The notes under the pieces are model-generated. The model worked only from the letters and a program-made list of their open reading frames with translations, was not told the DNA's origin and did no database searches. A DNA stretch of 64,000 bases from a virus: IMG/VR virus record IMGVR_UViG_3300008110_000042, positions 1-64,000 of that record. One strand, 5' to 3'. Shown here in pieces: positions 25,201 through 32,272 of this stretch. Position 1 is the first letter of the stretch; the number at the start of each line of letters is the position of its first letter. A program made the position numbers and the translations under genes.

Positions 25201-25687
25201 AAATATCTCTAATTTGTTTCTGTCTATCAGTAAGTTCGTCATAAGACAAACCACTAAGATCCTGTAACTGCTCGGCTTGAAGCATCATGTCTAGATTTTT
25301 TCTATCGACATCTAATGCTTCTGTGGTAAGCTCGCTATCCCCATAGCGCATTGGGGATAGCGGAGCCTTACCGATTAATTGTCGCCATGCAGCACCCTTA
25401 GTAGGATCATTAGCAATACCAAGAAGACCGTCTGATACGCCAGTGAGATTTCCTTCTAATGAGCCTAAAGCCTGAGTCAAAGCATAAAACTGATTATAGG
25501 TTTCGACCTTCTTAATGTCACCCTTTACATATGAAAGAGGATCAGTAAGACGCGCTGGGTCTAAAAATTCTAAATTATCTCCGTCATAAGCAGCTAATAC
25601 TTGGGCTGGTCTATAAGCATTTAGTTGGAGTAAACCAGCTGATGGTTTCTCCGAACCTATAGGAAATCCTTCTGAGTAATTTAACAT
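13223..25687 (-). CDS. Giant polyvalent internal virion protein (4,154 aa)
   Basis: An unbroken 12.5-kb frame fills about a fifth of the window. It occupies the place of T7 gp16 (1,318 residues), the last internal protein ejected ahead of the DNA. Visible parts: Gly/Ala-rich hydrophobic stretches near residues 300-345 and 440-480, suited to membrane insertion; a zinc-protease HEIGH motif at 956-960; polyvalent-protein signatures EEFQSDWHQKG near 1790 and AWTTGQQQADRYN near 2112; MRMAILKDGLPLF near 2245; a long Lys/Glu-rich middle; and a C-terminal region resembling the large polyvalent protein domain LPD38. Such proteins combine several enzyme domains that protect or deliver the incoming genome. 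I do not see a clear lytic transglycosylase. Confidence 0.8.
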   Translation of the reverse strand: MLNYSEGFPIGSEKPSAGLLQLNAYRPAQVLAAYDGDNLEFLDPARLTDPLSYVKGDIKKVETYNQFYALTQALGSLEGNLTGVSDGLLGIANDPTKGAAWRQLIGKAPLSPMRYGDSELTTEALDVDRKNLDMMLQAEQLQDLSGLSYDELTDRQKQIRDISTKLLYAEAQSKADEKLGFNWFDQFVAQDLFGITSSFSDTELAGDTKDIEKIMAREDPNFEPNNWFSSKFSNPIVNQYLLENGIDSSFVSDSPNADHAMIRIMHQLNVTDIQKRIGTYKPTTLDYVRLFRDGLVGGMINSPDTIPSIGAELALAGITTAIGSLVPGVGTAAGLAGGVMAAEATATALGGTSLFMRLKRVYDSASVAGKALRATAYTTETLYKLPLGIMPSYVSNFGLLRGAAAAFTFGAVQGGLAEYARQQREIAFGAATLYANPYALTDYNASLIATTALEEGLAFGGVFGLGGGLLRSGVGAVRNRVQGVEIDAGRGLRNSLDKRLTLEGTPLGNTIDNISGLMKKPEKPIIDAPVPEKLAKEAVIENTDITAEKMATETEARVDRVETREALNSPEVARSTPEDVGTRRYENETTAEYIARAAPNRVFRNIHEVMTEFARRTNNEGSERFIESGEVFDQMSVSDKMRVLFAGKKFLEDAKKVETEAVGLPKERERVYEELERQRKGEFFRLRKRLGSDRYKALKAELEGLKKRSQRNIPDLIKEARDTAKPAAERKVAAEEAAHKLLEAIESAATSPEREATVKAGIPTEASDVVDAAILEAKLTGEISETTENAVRDIAGAKERKETIFNALSMQIRNAINIAKVDKDRVAKIKYLNDNKADVSNAFVSIVSGSKDSAKKFADYVDSLVTNSMLTSEDRILLFASVVHLNFSDVPFLEFGVEKMTTVKTDEVTGTKSIVSDASTVAKWEYDKKKITLNANFGYFLSPKARSNQRIRSILHEIGHAYFKSRATGNIYLSNLKLYNKAVSSFGMALVQDKGFKSTLKLDDPMLNERFLSTYHLINAEEFFVQTFSKVLLTEAETIIQQMNPIDVSWTKSILLDIQKAVLVATRILNSSEFYDTASALVKEITNINKQMADQTLSVHELNEVFARSAQLTGGYTKFATNAREFATIIHKKGINDKYMLTRGEYEFLMNGQYFDPAMIAAMTIVKSQGLSAIDSGGRIGKHFNMFVEAYSEYKKTQTNSLLYKVMYFFESAKDYDKFINMTTEERLKYFKEQFFSISAERRNMGAIPATYEERSLKILDVFEQYAKKEKIPEGKYDYAYLVTTGKRLFEVASDPLFDKTVFGSKAKPVLDPKYDFVSFTNKDLMSVEDRANLLQTVSSNEYFNNSILDLVRDRLEKNGLSEMASVTGLLGRAAFILGFDDPSNKLFDISFNTTPQKELMLSTFYSSLVETIKTNPQRTMTKQQLAALLVKGSIKQEEIEWTGLKEYMDALPEDAKVDLNTLISIIKPVKIEEVIKGSETTIVHSTKNVSRVLVHDFIKTDTLPITDSVTSSGGKTYKTIVFPSSVIPVSKTLRDPLFFKKLGEYALEKQAEITDKDNWPLLIAAIKEFIAANIEKSEVFGGMEYVKLKDGNLINSSKDNIEFVTSKEQATTFYPEEVIPESKYGKVTAENVIKANESLLWGNNLPKERLMREQPELYPYFRNKELRAQVYSTVFNQVEEYLKTELDKLPENIQSAILDLFAPYRETIEKPLPGGHTIWDKYQHETLVLPNGEDQREFLIRFPDIELQSGMTHWEGGWHGNNTPVTNVVVHGRANTRYTPENFKVLFGEEFQSDWHQKGNEKGYRPKDTPEKPEEFVNNEQRIKEVSERLDTIVPDIKKIMDNEVKLSNTELPDKLFSTKTQQLDKYNILFELSFNADEIKKAWKSKQSIDAYGVDITQPVYIVIRNKTFDLMDNNYAFNDSTAHILYDIADGSQEVGVGAIFPEGNFDLTGMTKAKDIVYSMGNNIISISQHPLFKYSSSFAYGYRSSSVDNIISRMNLELKLIKEPKDLADALVLVKYFLKQQLMSKLPSDVLPNVKPYKQHIEELDFLFTYESTLARELDDLTALNEGLNLIDPDLLPLAPFKSSEAWGGLIFKRMLKYAVEHGFDGVAWTTGQQQADRYNKIIIDNVSEIFVTKNYLGSYDITIDEKSGNKRNFDDISANELHNYVGKAKAKEITDSSRDNVFEPFVIKPSEEGGTMLFGATGYLEFYENIMVKVANKIGKKYKTSVKLQEVNGIGKQPYLPITDEMRMAILKDGLPLFNKLDGDNTPAEDIVRWQNKEDALANIVMLKDTKVDIGLLVKVAAANIDEAIVNKILTGSKSPEEFIGTLYDMINTDQVKQTKGSGKWVINKPTTKSKRKKAAESTSATKLKSEEKAASELSEVVTTDNLEEALIKVITLRPDLIDAYTVIQVSEKRTASLELAVANGDIATINNLMAYLTTTGKNATKDQERKDQRAGRLNVDSDEGTNEKPVQTNRLANLYEKKKLGKAELSDVYLQKALEWHEASNGSWLTPEAVSLLKAKLALGTDSKVAAQSEKLFGKAIKRAAITARLNTLKLFITEEVAKHKLLESTLNEAGQKLRELDNDKKKAIEESRKNAEKANKEIKNTTRVQPVTKQRTIVEAGSRIRQTQALAESLKNKNPESLATPTIPETEASLFRATEETITGKKPEQTIRPAKQVDAILNGTNSGKKEAIGFTPKRPLKMDVESADILSADPVKLESVKKTASRIGSDALVFKDGSVIPLTTSDLPVLGATVIDAVPEQPKMLEIAKAADNTPVINVINRPRIDAPKQKKEGLPVATKKIRVPRKPKSKTTTVPTGETRLPTIEKIVATVKEIPTDVVETTKAEKIERKFNEDIELLRVSGMDSGFLRKFLKKYWESKVEPDGSETVTPMFEMLWSHYVNVNQFIADANKRVLGEDILTKFWQAVDRLYVSDSLRVKVTEGPAGKKPLTYRQLLDKAAKEIQIEGKPEFVIPVLPEDIVFTKVDEAGNYRLNGKTKKVKSLIDEAGIDAKIPGPPSTDAVIKDIKEAEIPPEPTAPEPELPNEKVIENAINNVESGTSRLLRVNNLVGAIFGGNQRDSRTWWENLMNKSVNATQNGSRQGDTLRSVAPLLSFVSRFFDDRKTQTGHLVGAGKTAFKTAMQLRGEEGRLITRIFKEYAKINTIMPRMTNDQKAQLDIYTYETLFTNKQPNKADIVALGIPALYAEPITKQLSLLLKAARLANKNILDLETNTGRLLTVDADGNPISPDVFAPTQVDHEGLESIMRDRAARSNLLDKLVEVRTNRKLKDDKLDINTLIVLGWLDVEYNEKDQTLNIFAPDRTITYSEAANMFSLDTLQKLHESDITKSGISGKKSDILKLLRKSNPEKYFVLEFDDRYSVYRIPERVTDLAPHDKTKYIAAIQGDTAMYIEKWRKKLDGRNLVRVEMEEMLKFKTKSYPYNSTKDFNSIYNQPFFKLDPEGKTILPIKGLTPEEMFSTPETKAILRTNLAEAYFYFLKGRYFELAFQRELDRMLGKTGITILDVFNYVRKKTYDSFDNLSKDQDWSEAELRTAKNSLEEGLNRLYEEYQFNADTLPYLKSETGHSARIGLAAIRFKFSAGYGISAFTETMTELAKQSPELYTIPKNIIKAMRYVLADYRASKRKLLESDIGDMTFILESFRTDLANRYMGEIGYGAFKSDSRFGTRVNDTIINVKNGVGALEKGTRTLEEAGKWMQSIGSLQAITNGTRALAKQRIQRMIWRDISKGRVETLFDALTETTTASQLAELKKAAATDAKAEAKLWKEFAGIARHTAKFGDANEAALFLKYGLTTKEQIRHLKWAMEKANHRDGRVNILDLMDIHEDLRNNPVEGIDMDVMESAISSYAFMVEDLIIKTATSELGGLNKMTSLDSKSALGRMWYALTSWVQSYQDNVILDYGGRSTLKYLAGGIFLYAAMDTIVGLFKEWLAGRETEDIMEELDKQPSQYVLRGLTRVPFLGLYNGFLESGVSTVAGLTGGTYKYYGVPFLPAGAGAGMNTLESDFRSAQRLIEDPFSINAVKEASNLFGPTSLVNRSPVAIPVRVLEDAQVFKEMNAIQQYLDMVQREPYPYQKKAGTMFRPISLDVNQPAPRNYVMETAQAEKALGKQKTMGYDQRGVSEELGKLLE

Positions 25688-25723
25688 TACAGTCCTTTCT
25701 GGGAGCTATGCGCCATGAATAGG

Positions 25724-28700
25724 TTATAGCTGTAGCATTGCTGCTATAGCTTCAATTCGTGTTTGTTTAGTTGATCTATTAGTCTTACTCATATACCCAT
25801 CAGGATATAGAGTCATTTGAAAGTATTTTCTTTTGATATTTACAAGTTTACTTGGATCTTTAATCGCTTCTAAAATACTATCAGTATTTGTTATTTTTAC
25901 ATTTCTTAAAGAATAAGCTTGTAAGATTTCATCCTTAAGTTTAATTTCTCTTAGTTCATCTAGAGTAAATTCATTTGGATTAAGCTGTCCAATAACTTCA
26001 TTCATTGTCTTAGCTGCTTCTTCTTTAGTTGGTTTATTCCAATCTAATGCACCATTATTTTTCCGAATAGCTTGAGTATTGTTTGGTTGTTTACCAGCAA
26101 TAACTCTAAGTTGATATTCTAGTTCTGGTTTTGTTAGTGGAGAATCTTGAATTGTTTTCCAAGATTGCTCACTTAAACCAAAAGAAGACTCAGCATTATA
26201 AGGATTGTTTGAGCTTTTAATATAATGAACTACATTAAAAGTTTGTTCTGGAATATTCCATACTGTTCTTCCTGTTGATCTACGGATTACAGATAATTCG
26301 TCAGTTCCAAAAAGAGAGTTCAACCAATCTTGTGGATCAGCATCTATATTATTTTCTCTGAAGATTTCTATATCTCGCTTGTTTGTATCCACAAAACTAG
26401 AATAAACACCACGAACAAAACCTTCAGTACCAGCAATAACAGTAGGAGCTGCTGCTAATTCAGGCATTACATTAGGACTAGAAGGTGTTCTTTCTTTGAT
26501 TGTTTCTTCTATACCTTGCCCAATATAACCCTGCTCTCTTCCTTGAATTGCAATTCTAGCTCTAAGAGGTAGGGTTGAAGAGTGTCCGGGTAGGAAATAT
26601 TCACTAGGAATTTCTTCTGGGTTATCTGGAAAACTTCCAGTGTCTGTATATAGCTGAGTCCAGTTAATATATCTAAAGTCAGGATTATTTATAAGATCCT
26701 TGCTATACGCATATTTCATAAAGTCTTGCTGGAATGTAGCAAGTTTTTCCTGAGAAATTGTAGAAGGCTTTGCTAAATTTTCAAGAGCTTCAGTAGATAT
26801 TCTTGGAATAGGCTGCGTATAAAAAATTGATTTAGCTGCTTTTGCTTTTTCTTGCTTGGCTTTTAAACCAGTTAATTCTGATGAATCTGCAGCAGTCGCG
26901 GAATCTATAATAAGACGGTAGTCTTTATTACTTTCTTCAGGACGAAGCATATAATACTTACCGCTCTTATAATATAGATTCAATCCATTGGAAAGATTAG
27001 TCTCAACACCAGTAATAAACTTCTCACTGTTTGGAGAATAAAGAATTAAACCTTTATTATCTCCTCTTTGAACAGCAAAATCAGTTGAGGAAGATTTAGT
27101 AGCTCTTTCCATATTAGTATTTCTACCAAAGTCTACTTGAGAATTATCTTGATATACACGCATAGCGTTAAAAATATAACCAAGAAATTCTACATTAGTT
27201 TTTGCGCCATTAGCAACTGCTTTATCAAACAACTGCTTTAAGTTAGCGTCAGTAAACAATGCTTTATTTTCATCATAGGTTTGAGTACCATCAGCATCTC
27301 TTGCAATTTCCCAAGCTAAGTTTTTAGATTTCTTTAACTGTGAATCTGACATAACAATATCATGGAATGCTGTATTGTTTTGAGCAAAGAATGCTTTAGC
27401 ATCTTCAAAGGTAGTTAAAGGACTATTTACATTAGCAAGAATAGCAGATTTAGTTGGTAGATAAGGTTCATTAACAGCGTAAATAACTTGATCTGCTTCC
27501 ATTGGTCCAAAATTAGGGGCTGATTCAGAATCAAAAGGAACAAAAGTATAAGGATATATACCTCGTTCGGCTTCTAAATACTTAGACATTCCTTTTTCAA
27601 GGCTTAGTCTATTACCGCCACTAGCATCTGTTTCTTGTGGAATATACAATAGTGGTGTTCCATCAGCAGTCATTGGAGTAATGGCGCCTAGTTGTCGTGA
27701 TCCTTTTGGTGTAATTACTTCTATGTAATCTGTACCAGAAGCTCCAGTTAATTTTGTAATTTTAATGGGACGGCCTCCTCTTGGAGTTCCCATAAAATTA
27801 TACATAGTTTGGCTATAATTAAAAGACGCATCAAACCAAGGAATTGCACCTGTACTAGAAGTAATTGGTAAATCATCAAAGACTTGCTTTGCTGCTACTA
27901 ATCTAGCTTCAAATGCTGGAGTATATCCCTCAGCAAATACAATACCATTCTTACCTTTTGATGTTCGTTTTTCCATTGCAGTTGGAGAAGAAGCAATAGT
28001 AAAGCGTAGTAAATCAAAACCAGTAATAGAAGTTTGAATTCTAACTCCATTTTTATCTCTGGTTGTGTTTACAGCGCCATCAAGCAAAGCTTCAAAAACT
28101 TCAGTATCAACTTGTGGGTTGATTTGTTTTGCAAAATTTAAAGCACTGCTTTTAAAATCTCTATCAGCAGTCATAGTATTAAGCCAGTTATTCCCAAACA
28201 TATGGGCTTTAATCAAAGCTTTATCTTTTTCTACTGGATCTTTTAACAGTTCCTTTTTTTCTTTAGGCAAACCAGCAAGCATAGGAGATTTATCCAAAGA
28301 TGCTTTTATGTTTTCCATATAAGACATGTTAGGAGCATATAGAATAAGAGGCATGCCTGTATTTGGATTATTAGTTACAATGTAACCTTCTCTTCTTACT
28401 TGTTCATCAAGTAAAGTTTCAATTGCTGTTTTTCTAGCTTCACTATCAGTACCGAATAAACCGGGATTACTTTCTAATGTAGCAGAAACTCTGGCAAGTA
28501 TAGGAACAAGTGCTGGATTTTCTGCCAATAAAGAAGAAGCTGAAATATTTGGAGTCTCGTCTATTAGATTACCTGCTTTAGCAGTTAATTCAAGACTACC
28601 TTCTTCAATATCTGCTCCAAATTTTTTTAGTAAAGAATAGGTTACGCCAACTAATTCTTCAAACTTAGCTACATCTTGTGGATTTTGAGAACCATTAAAG

Positions 28701-29971
28701 ATTGTAGTTCCAGCTCTAAGTTGTTGTATTCTTTTAAAGGTGTCTTTTAAAGCATCTCTCTTTAAACCAGTAATTTGACCTAACTGAGTAAGATCAAATT
28801 TATTCTTAACATGTAGACGCATCATAGATAGTTTAAGTTTTTGTCCTTCATCAAGACCATCAATTCTATCTATTGCATTTTCTGCTAGGTGATCTGGCAT
28901 TTCAGCAAAAGTTGTTGCAACAAGAGCAGCCATACCATTGTTTGGTTGCTCAGTTTCAACAACATCTTTAGTCATTCTTTCCATATCTACAGTAAGTTGA
29001 CCAGTAGCATTCATAACAGCACTGTATGGACCATAATAAAAATTATCTGTCTGTACTAATGTTTGAAGATCTTCTGGTGATGTTATAGTATCAATATGTT
29101 GAATTTGAAAATACCATTTACCATCTGCTCGTTTAATAACGGGAGAATTTTCTGTTCCTGTTACTGGATCTATACTAGTTATTTGTTTCCAATTACCTGC
29201 CATATCTTTTTTAAACCCTACTATTGGTATGTTTGGGTTTTCAGGATGTGGGGGTAGTGAGTAAGCACCAAGAAGAACTTGTGGTTGAATCTTTGGATCT
29301 CTAACTCCAGCACCATTCTTCCAAGCAGCATAATTTTCTTCTTCTTTTACGACACCATTAATAACTCGCTGAGTTTCATATAGTAACTTGTTAGCAAATC
29401 TATCAATATCTCTTAAGGAGTTTCTAGACGATAAAGCAAGCTCTTGGTATTTTAAACCTAGTTTTGTTATATCTAAATCTGGTGCAAAGTATTTCTCATC
29501 GCCTAAAACTTTAATAGCATCGGTTCTAAAATCTTCTTTAGTTTGCTTAATCTGAGTAACTAAATCATTAATTACTTTGCTATTAGCTGGTCTTTTTTCT
29601 TTATCTGCATTGTAGATTTCAGTACTCTGTTGAAGATAAAAATCATCTAAAGTGCTCTGGTACTTATCTTTAAGTTCTACTACACCGTTTCTTTTTGAAT
29701 CAATAAGGTAGTCTAATACAGTTTCAAAAGTCTGTGATGCCATTTGAAAAGCATTTTGACCTAGGTTATACCAATAAATATCAGCGTTATCAATTCCAAT
29801 TTGCTGTTGTGCGAATTGTACTTGACCTTCTTGATAAACATTAGCAACCTCTGGAGGAGTGAATCCAGCCTGTGGGCCTGTCTCAAATACTGTTTGTTCA
29901 ATGGGATCTAAATTCTTAGAACCACCAAGTAAATTTTGTAGTTCTTTACTTACATTATTCTGTTGTGCCAT
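25724..29971 (-). CDS. Internal virion protein, gp15-like by position
   Basis: This is a 1,415-residue protein (T7 gp15 has 747), mostly helical and Gln/Asn-rich, without signal or membrane segments. It lies directly before the giant protein and after two smaller virion genes, the gp14-15-16 order of T7, so it is probably part of the internal core and ejection tube. It overlaps the preceding gene by 17 bases. The assignment rests on position and size; sequence motifs do not decide it. Confidence 0.7.
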   Translation of the reverse strand: MAQQNNVSKELQNLLGGSKNLDPIEQTVFETGPQAGFTPPEVANVYQEGQVQFAQQQIGIDNADIYWYNLGQNAFQMASQTFETVLDYLIDSKRNGVVELKDKYQSTLDDFYLQQSTEIYNADKEKRPANSKVINDLVTQIKQTKEDFRTDAIKVLGDEKYFAPDLDITKLGLKYQELALSSRNSLRDIDRFANKLLYETQRVINGVVKEEENYAAWKNGAGVRDPKIQPQVLLGAYSLPPHPENPNIPIVGFKKDMAGNWKQITSIDPVTGTENSPVIKRADGKWYFQIQHIDTITSPEDLQTLVQTDNFYYGPYSAVMNATGQLTVDMERMTKDVVETEQPNNGMAALVATTFAEMPDHLAENAIDRIDGLDEGQKLKLSMMRLHVKNKFDLTQLGQITGLKRDALKDTFKRIQQLRAGTTIFNGSQNPQDVAKFEELVGVTYSLLKKFGADIEEGSLELTAKAGNLIDETPNISASSLLAENPALVPILARVSATLESNPGLFGTDSEARKTAIETLLDEQVRREGYIVTNNPNTGMPLILYAPNMSYMENIKASLDKSPMLAGLPKEKKELLKDPVEKDKALIKAHMFGNNWLNTMTADRDFKSSALNFAKQINPQVDTEVFEALLDGAVNTTRDKNGVRIQTSITGFDLLRFTIASSPTAMEKRTSKGKNGIVFAEGYTPAFEARLVAAKQVFDDLPITSSTGAIPWFDASFNYSQTMYNFMGTPRGGRPIKITKLTGASGTDYIEVITPKGSRQLGAITPMTADGTPLLYIPQETDASGGNRLSLEKGMSKYLEAERGIYPYTFVPFDSESAPNFGPMEADQVIYAVNEPYLPTKSAILANVNSPLTTFEDAKAFFAQNNTAFHDIVMSDSQLKKSKNLAWEIARDADGTQTYDENKALFTDANLKQLFDKAVANGAKTNVEFLGYIFNAMRVYQDNSQVDFGRNTNMERATKSSSTDFAVQRGDNKGLILYSPNSEKFITGVETNLSNGLNLYYKSGKYYMLRPEESNKDYRLIIDSATAADSSELTGLKAKQEKAKAAKSIFYTQPIPRISTEALENLAKPSTISQEKLATFQQDFMKYAYSKDLINNPDFRYINWTQLYTDTGSFPDNPEEIPSEYFLPGHSSTLPLRARIAIQGREQGYIGQGIEETIKERTPSSPNVMPELAAAPTVIAGTEGFVRGVYSSFVDTNKRDIEIFRENNIDADPQDWLNSLFGTDELSVIRRSTGRTVWNIPEQTFNVVHYIKSSNNPYNAESSFGLSEQSWKTIQDSPLTKPELEYQLRVIAGKQPNNTQAIRKNNGALDWNKPTKEEAAKTMNEVIGQLNPNEFTLDELREIKLKDEILQAYSLRNVKITNTDSILEAIKDPSKLVNIKRKYFQMTLYPDGYMSKTNRSTKQTRIEAIAAMLQL

Positions 29972-31007
29972 TTAAATCTCCGAACATGTTTGGATACTTT
30001 GTCATTGCTGTATAAATACTTTCAGCAAGTTCTTGTTCATTAGTAATACGCTTGCTAGCAATCTCTCCCTTAAGACCACGAATAATCTGATCTTGTGGGC
30101 TGCTTTCAGCGTTAATTGAAAAAGCTTCACCCCAACGATCAAGAGTATAAAAGCCTTGCTCAAGAAGTTTAGTAGACTCCATAGCAGCTTGTCTTTCTTG
30201 CATTGAGATGACTGAGCGCTGTGCTGATAGTTTCATATCAACAGCTTGCTTGATTGGATTGATTGCGCTGTCTCTAACTAAGACTTGCTCAGCAAATGAG
30301 GGCGCACCAAACTGATCCTTTGGAAATACTTGCTGTCTATTTTCCACAGCAAAGCCGGGAATAAAACCTGTATTTTGTCCATAGATTCCAATGCGGCCAT
30401 TAACAACATTAGCCACATCAAATAAATTTAATTGCTCTAATCTTACAAAGTCAGCAGTATGCTGTTCAACAGAAACATCTGGATCAAGATCATTCTTCAA
30501 AATAAAGTTATTTACTTTATCTGATAATGACTTACTGTAGACTTGATTAGCTTTGCTTAGATTAGCATTGGCAACTGTTGTTGATAACTTTGCCAACTCA
30601 GGTTCCAATACGGATCTTGCCCATGTTGGTGAGTTGTCAATACGATCTCTCAAAAAGAATTCTTTATTGGAGACACCATTAATTAAATTGGTTTCGTTTA
30701 AAGTTACATTAACAAAGTCAGACTGTGCGCCTTCTAATCCCCGTGGATGCATGTTCTCGTATGTTTTCCAATATGTATTTCTAGCATTATTGGACATACC
30801 GTCAATATTAATATTCTTCTTCCAGTAGTTAAAACGACTGGCTGGATTATTTGGATACATGTTGGATGCGACTTCAGCAACTTGCTTGATCTTTGCGACA
30901 TCCTGTGTATCAATCATATCTTGTTCTTTGGCTTCTGGTATTGTTGTCCCTGATACGGACTCAGAAGCAATCTTCTGCAAAGAAGACATAAGATCTTTCT
31001 TAGCCAT
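29955..31007 (-). CDS. Virion-associated protein between gp14-like and gp15-like genes
   Basis: This 350-residue protein has no motif I recognise. It is helical with conserved-looking Asn/Trp patches near residues 80-110. Its placement inside the ejection-protein operon and its overlap with the next gene suggest an internal or tail-core protein. Similar extra genes occur in larger T7-like phages. Confidence 0.6.
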   Translation of the reverse strand: MAKKDLMSSLQKIASESVSGTTIPEAKEQDMIDTQDVAKIKQVAEVASNMYPNNPASRFNYWKKNINIDGMSNNARNTYWKTYENMHPRGLEGAQSDFVNVTLNETNLINGVSNKEFFLRDRIDNSPTWARSVLEPELAKLSTTVANANLSKANQVYSKSLSDKVNNFILKNDLDPDVSVEQHTADFVRLEQLNLFDVANVVNGRIGIYGQNTGFIPGFAVENRQQVFPKDQFGAPSFAEQVLVRDSAINPIKQAVDMKLSAQRSVISMQERQAAMESTKLLEQGFYTLDRWGEAFSINAESSPQDQIIRGLKGEIASKRITNEQELAESIYTAMTKYPNMFGDLNGTTE

Positions 31008-31022
31008 TAACTACCTCCGTTT

Positions 31023-31784
31023 TTATTTAAATTGAAAAGTGGGAATACCTGTATAAGTAGTACTGCCCATTCCAGTATATACAGGGACAACATTGGAAGG
31101 CGTAGGAACTGAGCCACCACCAGCGCCGCCTCCACCACCTTGACCGGGGAAGCCATACTTAGCACCAGCACCAACGAATGCAGAAGCTCCAGATAGACCA
31201 GCCTGAATTAAACCAGTTGTTAAAGCAGTGCTTGAGTTGTCTGGGATACCGCCTTTAGCTGGAATAAATACTCCTAGATCTGGGGCAATAGATGAGGCTC
31301 TTTGAGAAAGCCGTGCTTGCTGTTGTGTCACAATATCTTGATATGCACTTCTATGGTTTAACTTTAAAGCAGCCATATTATTACCAAGCGATTCAATGTT
31401 CTGTCTAAACAAAGCTCGGGCTGTTCCACTTGTTGGATTCATTCCTCGGCCTGTCGTTGCTGCCAAGAACTGTGCGTTTACCTGAGCAGTTTGTTTGCTT
31501 AGTGTACTCTTTTGATTTGAAAAAGACTTGTCCAAATAAAGCTCAGCCATTGCTCGTTCTTTATTTGCCGCTTTTTCGATCTGAGTATTTCTTTCAAGAT
31601 TGGCTTGAAACTGTCGCATTGTATTGCGATCTTGTGCTTGTTTCTGCCATTGATTCTGGAAGTTAGCATTACGCTGTTGAATTTCAGCAGCCATTGCCTG
31701 AGACTCAGCCTGACTTGACTGACCCAATGCACCCATAACGCCGGAAGCCAAAGCCATTACGCCCATTCCGATTGCTACTGGCAT
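31023..31784 (-). CDS. Internal virion protein, gp14-like
   Basis: This 253-residue protein starts with an Ala/Gly/Met-rich segment (residues 1-35), followed by a long Gln-rich helix, a TTGRGMNPTSGTARALF motif near 105-125 and a Gly-rich patch near 215. The helical Gln-rich body and the short GxxxxSGT motif are typical of T7-like gp14 proteins, which form the outer part of the DNA-ejection channel. Confidence 0.78.
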   Translation of the reverse strand: MPVAIGMGVMALASGVMGALGQSSQAESQAMAAEIQQRNANFQNQWQKQAQDRNTMRQFQANLERNTQIEKAANKERAMAELYLDKSFSNQKSTLSKQTAQVNAQFLAATTGRGMNPTSGTARALFRQNIESLGNNMAALKLNHRSAYQDIVTQQQARLSQRASSIAPDLGVFIPAKGGIPDNSSTALTTGLIQAGLSGASAFVGAGAKYGFPGQGGGGGAGGGSVPTPSNVVPVYTGMGSTTYTGIPTFQFK

Positions 31785-32272
31785 GATAATCCTCTTTCTA
31801 TAAATGAGAGAATACTATTTATGGAAGAATCTAGGTCTTCAGTATACACTCTCATAACTTGTTTATTGTTCAGTGATGATAACCACTGCTCTGTATTTTC
31901 TATGAATGGAAGTAGTAAAGAAGATGGTGAATCTAAAGATAGTAACTGGTTATTTAGTTTGCACTCGTCTTTAAATACTTTGTAAAGACTGGCAACTTGA
32001 GCTACTTTATCCTTACGCTCAAGAGCAACAACACCAACTATCTTATTAACATCAATGTCTAAATAAGAAGGATACCATAGCTTAACCAAACAGTTATTAA
32101 TTGTTGGATCATATATAACAGCATCCCAATATCCATCTACATTGTGTTGTTCGACTGTAAAGTTAGGTATAAACTTATAACCATGTATTGGTATTCCTTT
32201 TTGTTTTGCTTGCTGCATAACAAATGATGTTCCTGTCCGTGGACCTAAGCCTGTTACAATAACTATACTCAT
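31775..32272 (-). CDS. Sulfotransferase-like P-loop protein
   Basis: This is 165 residues. The N-terminus IVTGLGPRTGTSFVM matches the 5'-phosphosulfate loop (PRSGTS) of PAPS-dependent sulfotransferases; VVALERKDKVAQVASLYK near residues 84-101 resembles their 3'-phosphate-binding segment with the R-x-K-x-x-Q-A-x-S pattern. It is shorter than a full enzyme, so either minimal or specialised. It sits between terminase and the ejection proteins with overlaps of four and ten bases. It might modify a host or virion component; a substrate cannot be seen. Confidence 0.68.
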   Translation of the reverse strand: MSIVIVTGLGPRTGTSFVMQQAKQKGIPIHGYKFIPNFTVEQHNVDGYWDAVIYDPTINNCLVKLWYPSYLDIDVNKIVGVVALERKDKVAQVASLYKVFKDECKLNNQLLSLDSPSSLLLPFIENTEQWLSSLNNKQVMRVYTEDLDSSINSILSFIERGLSCQ

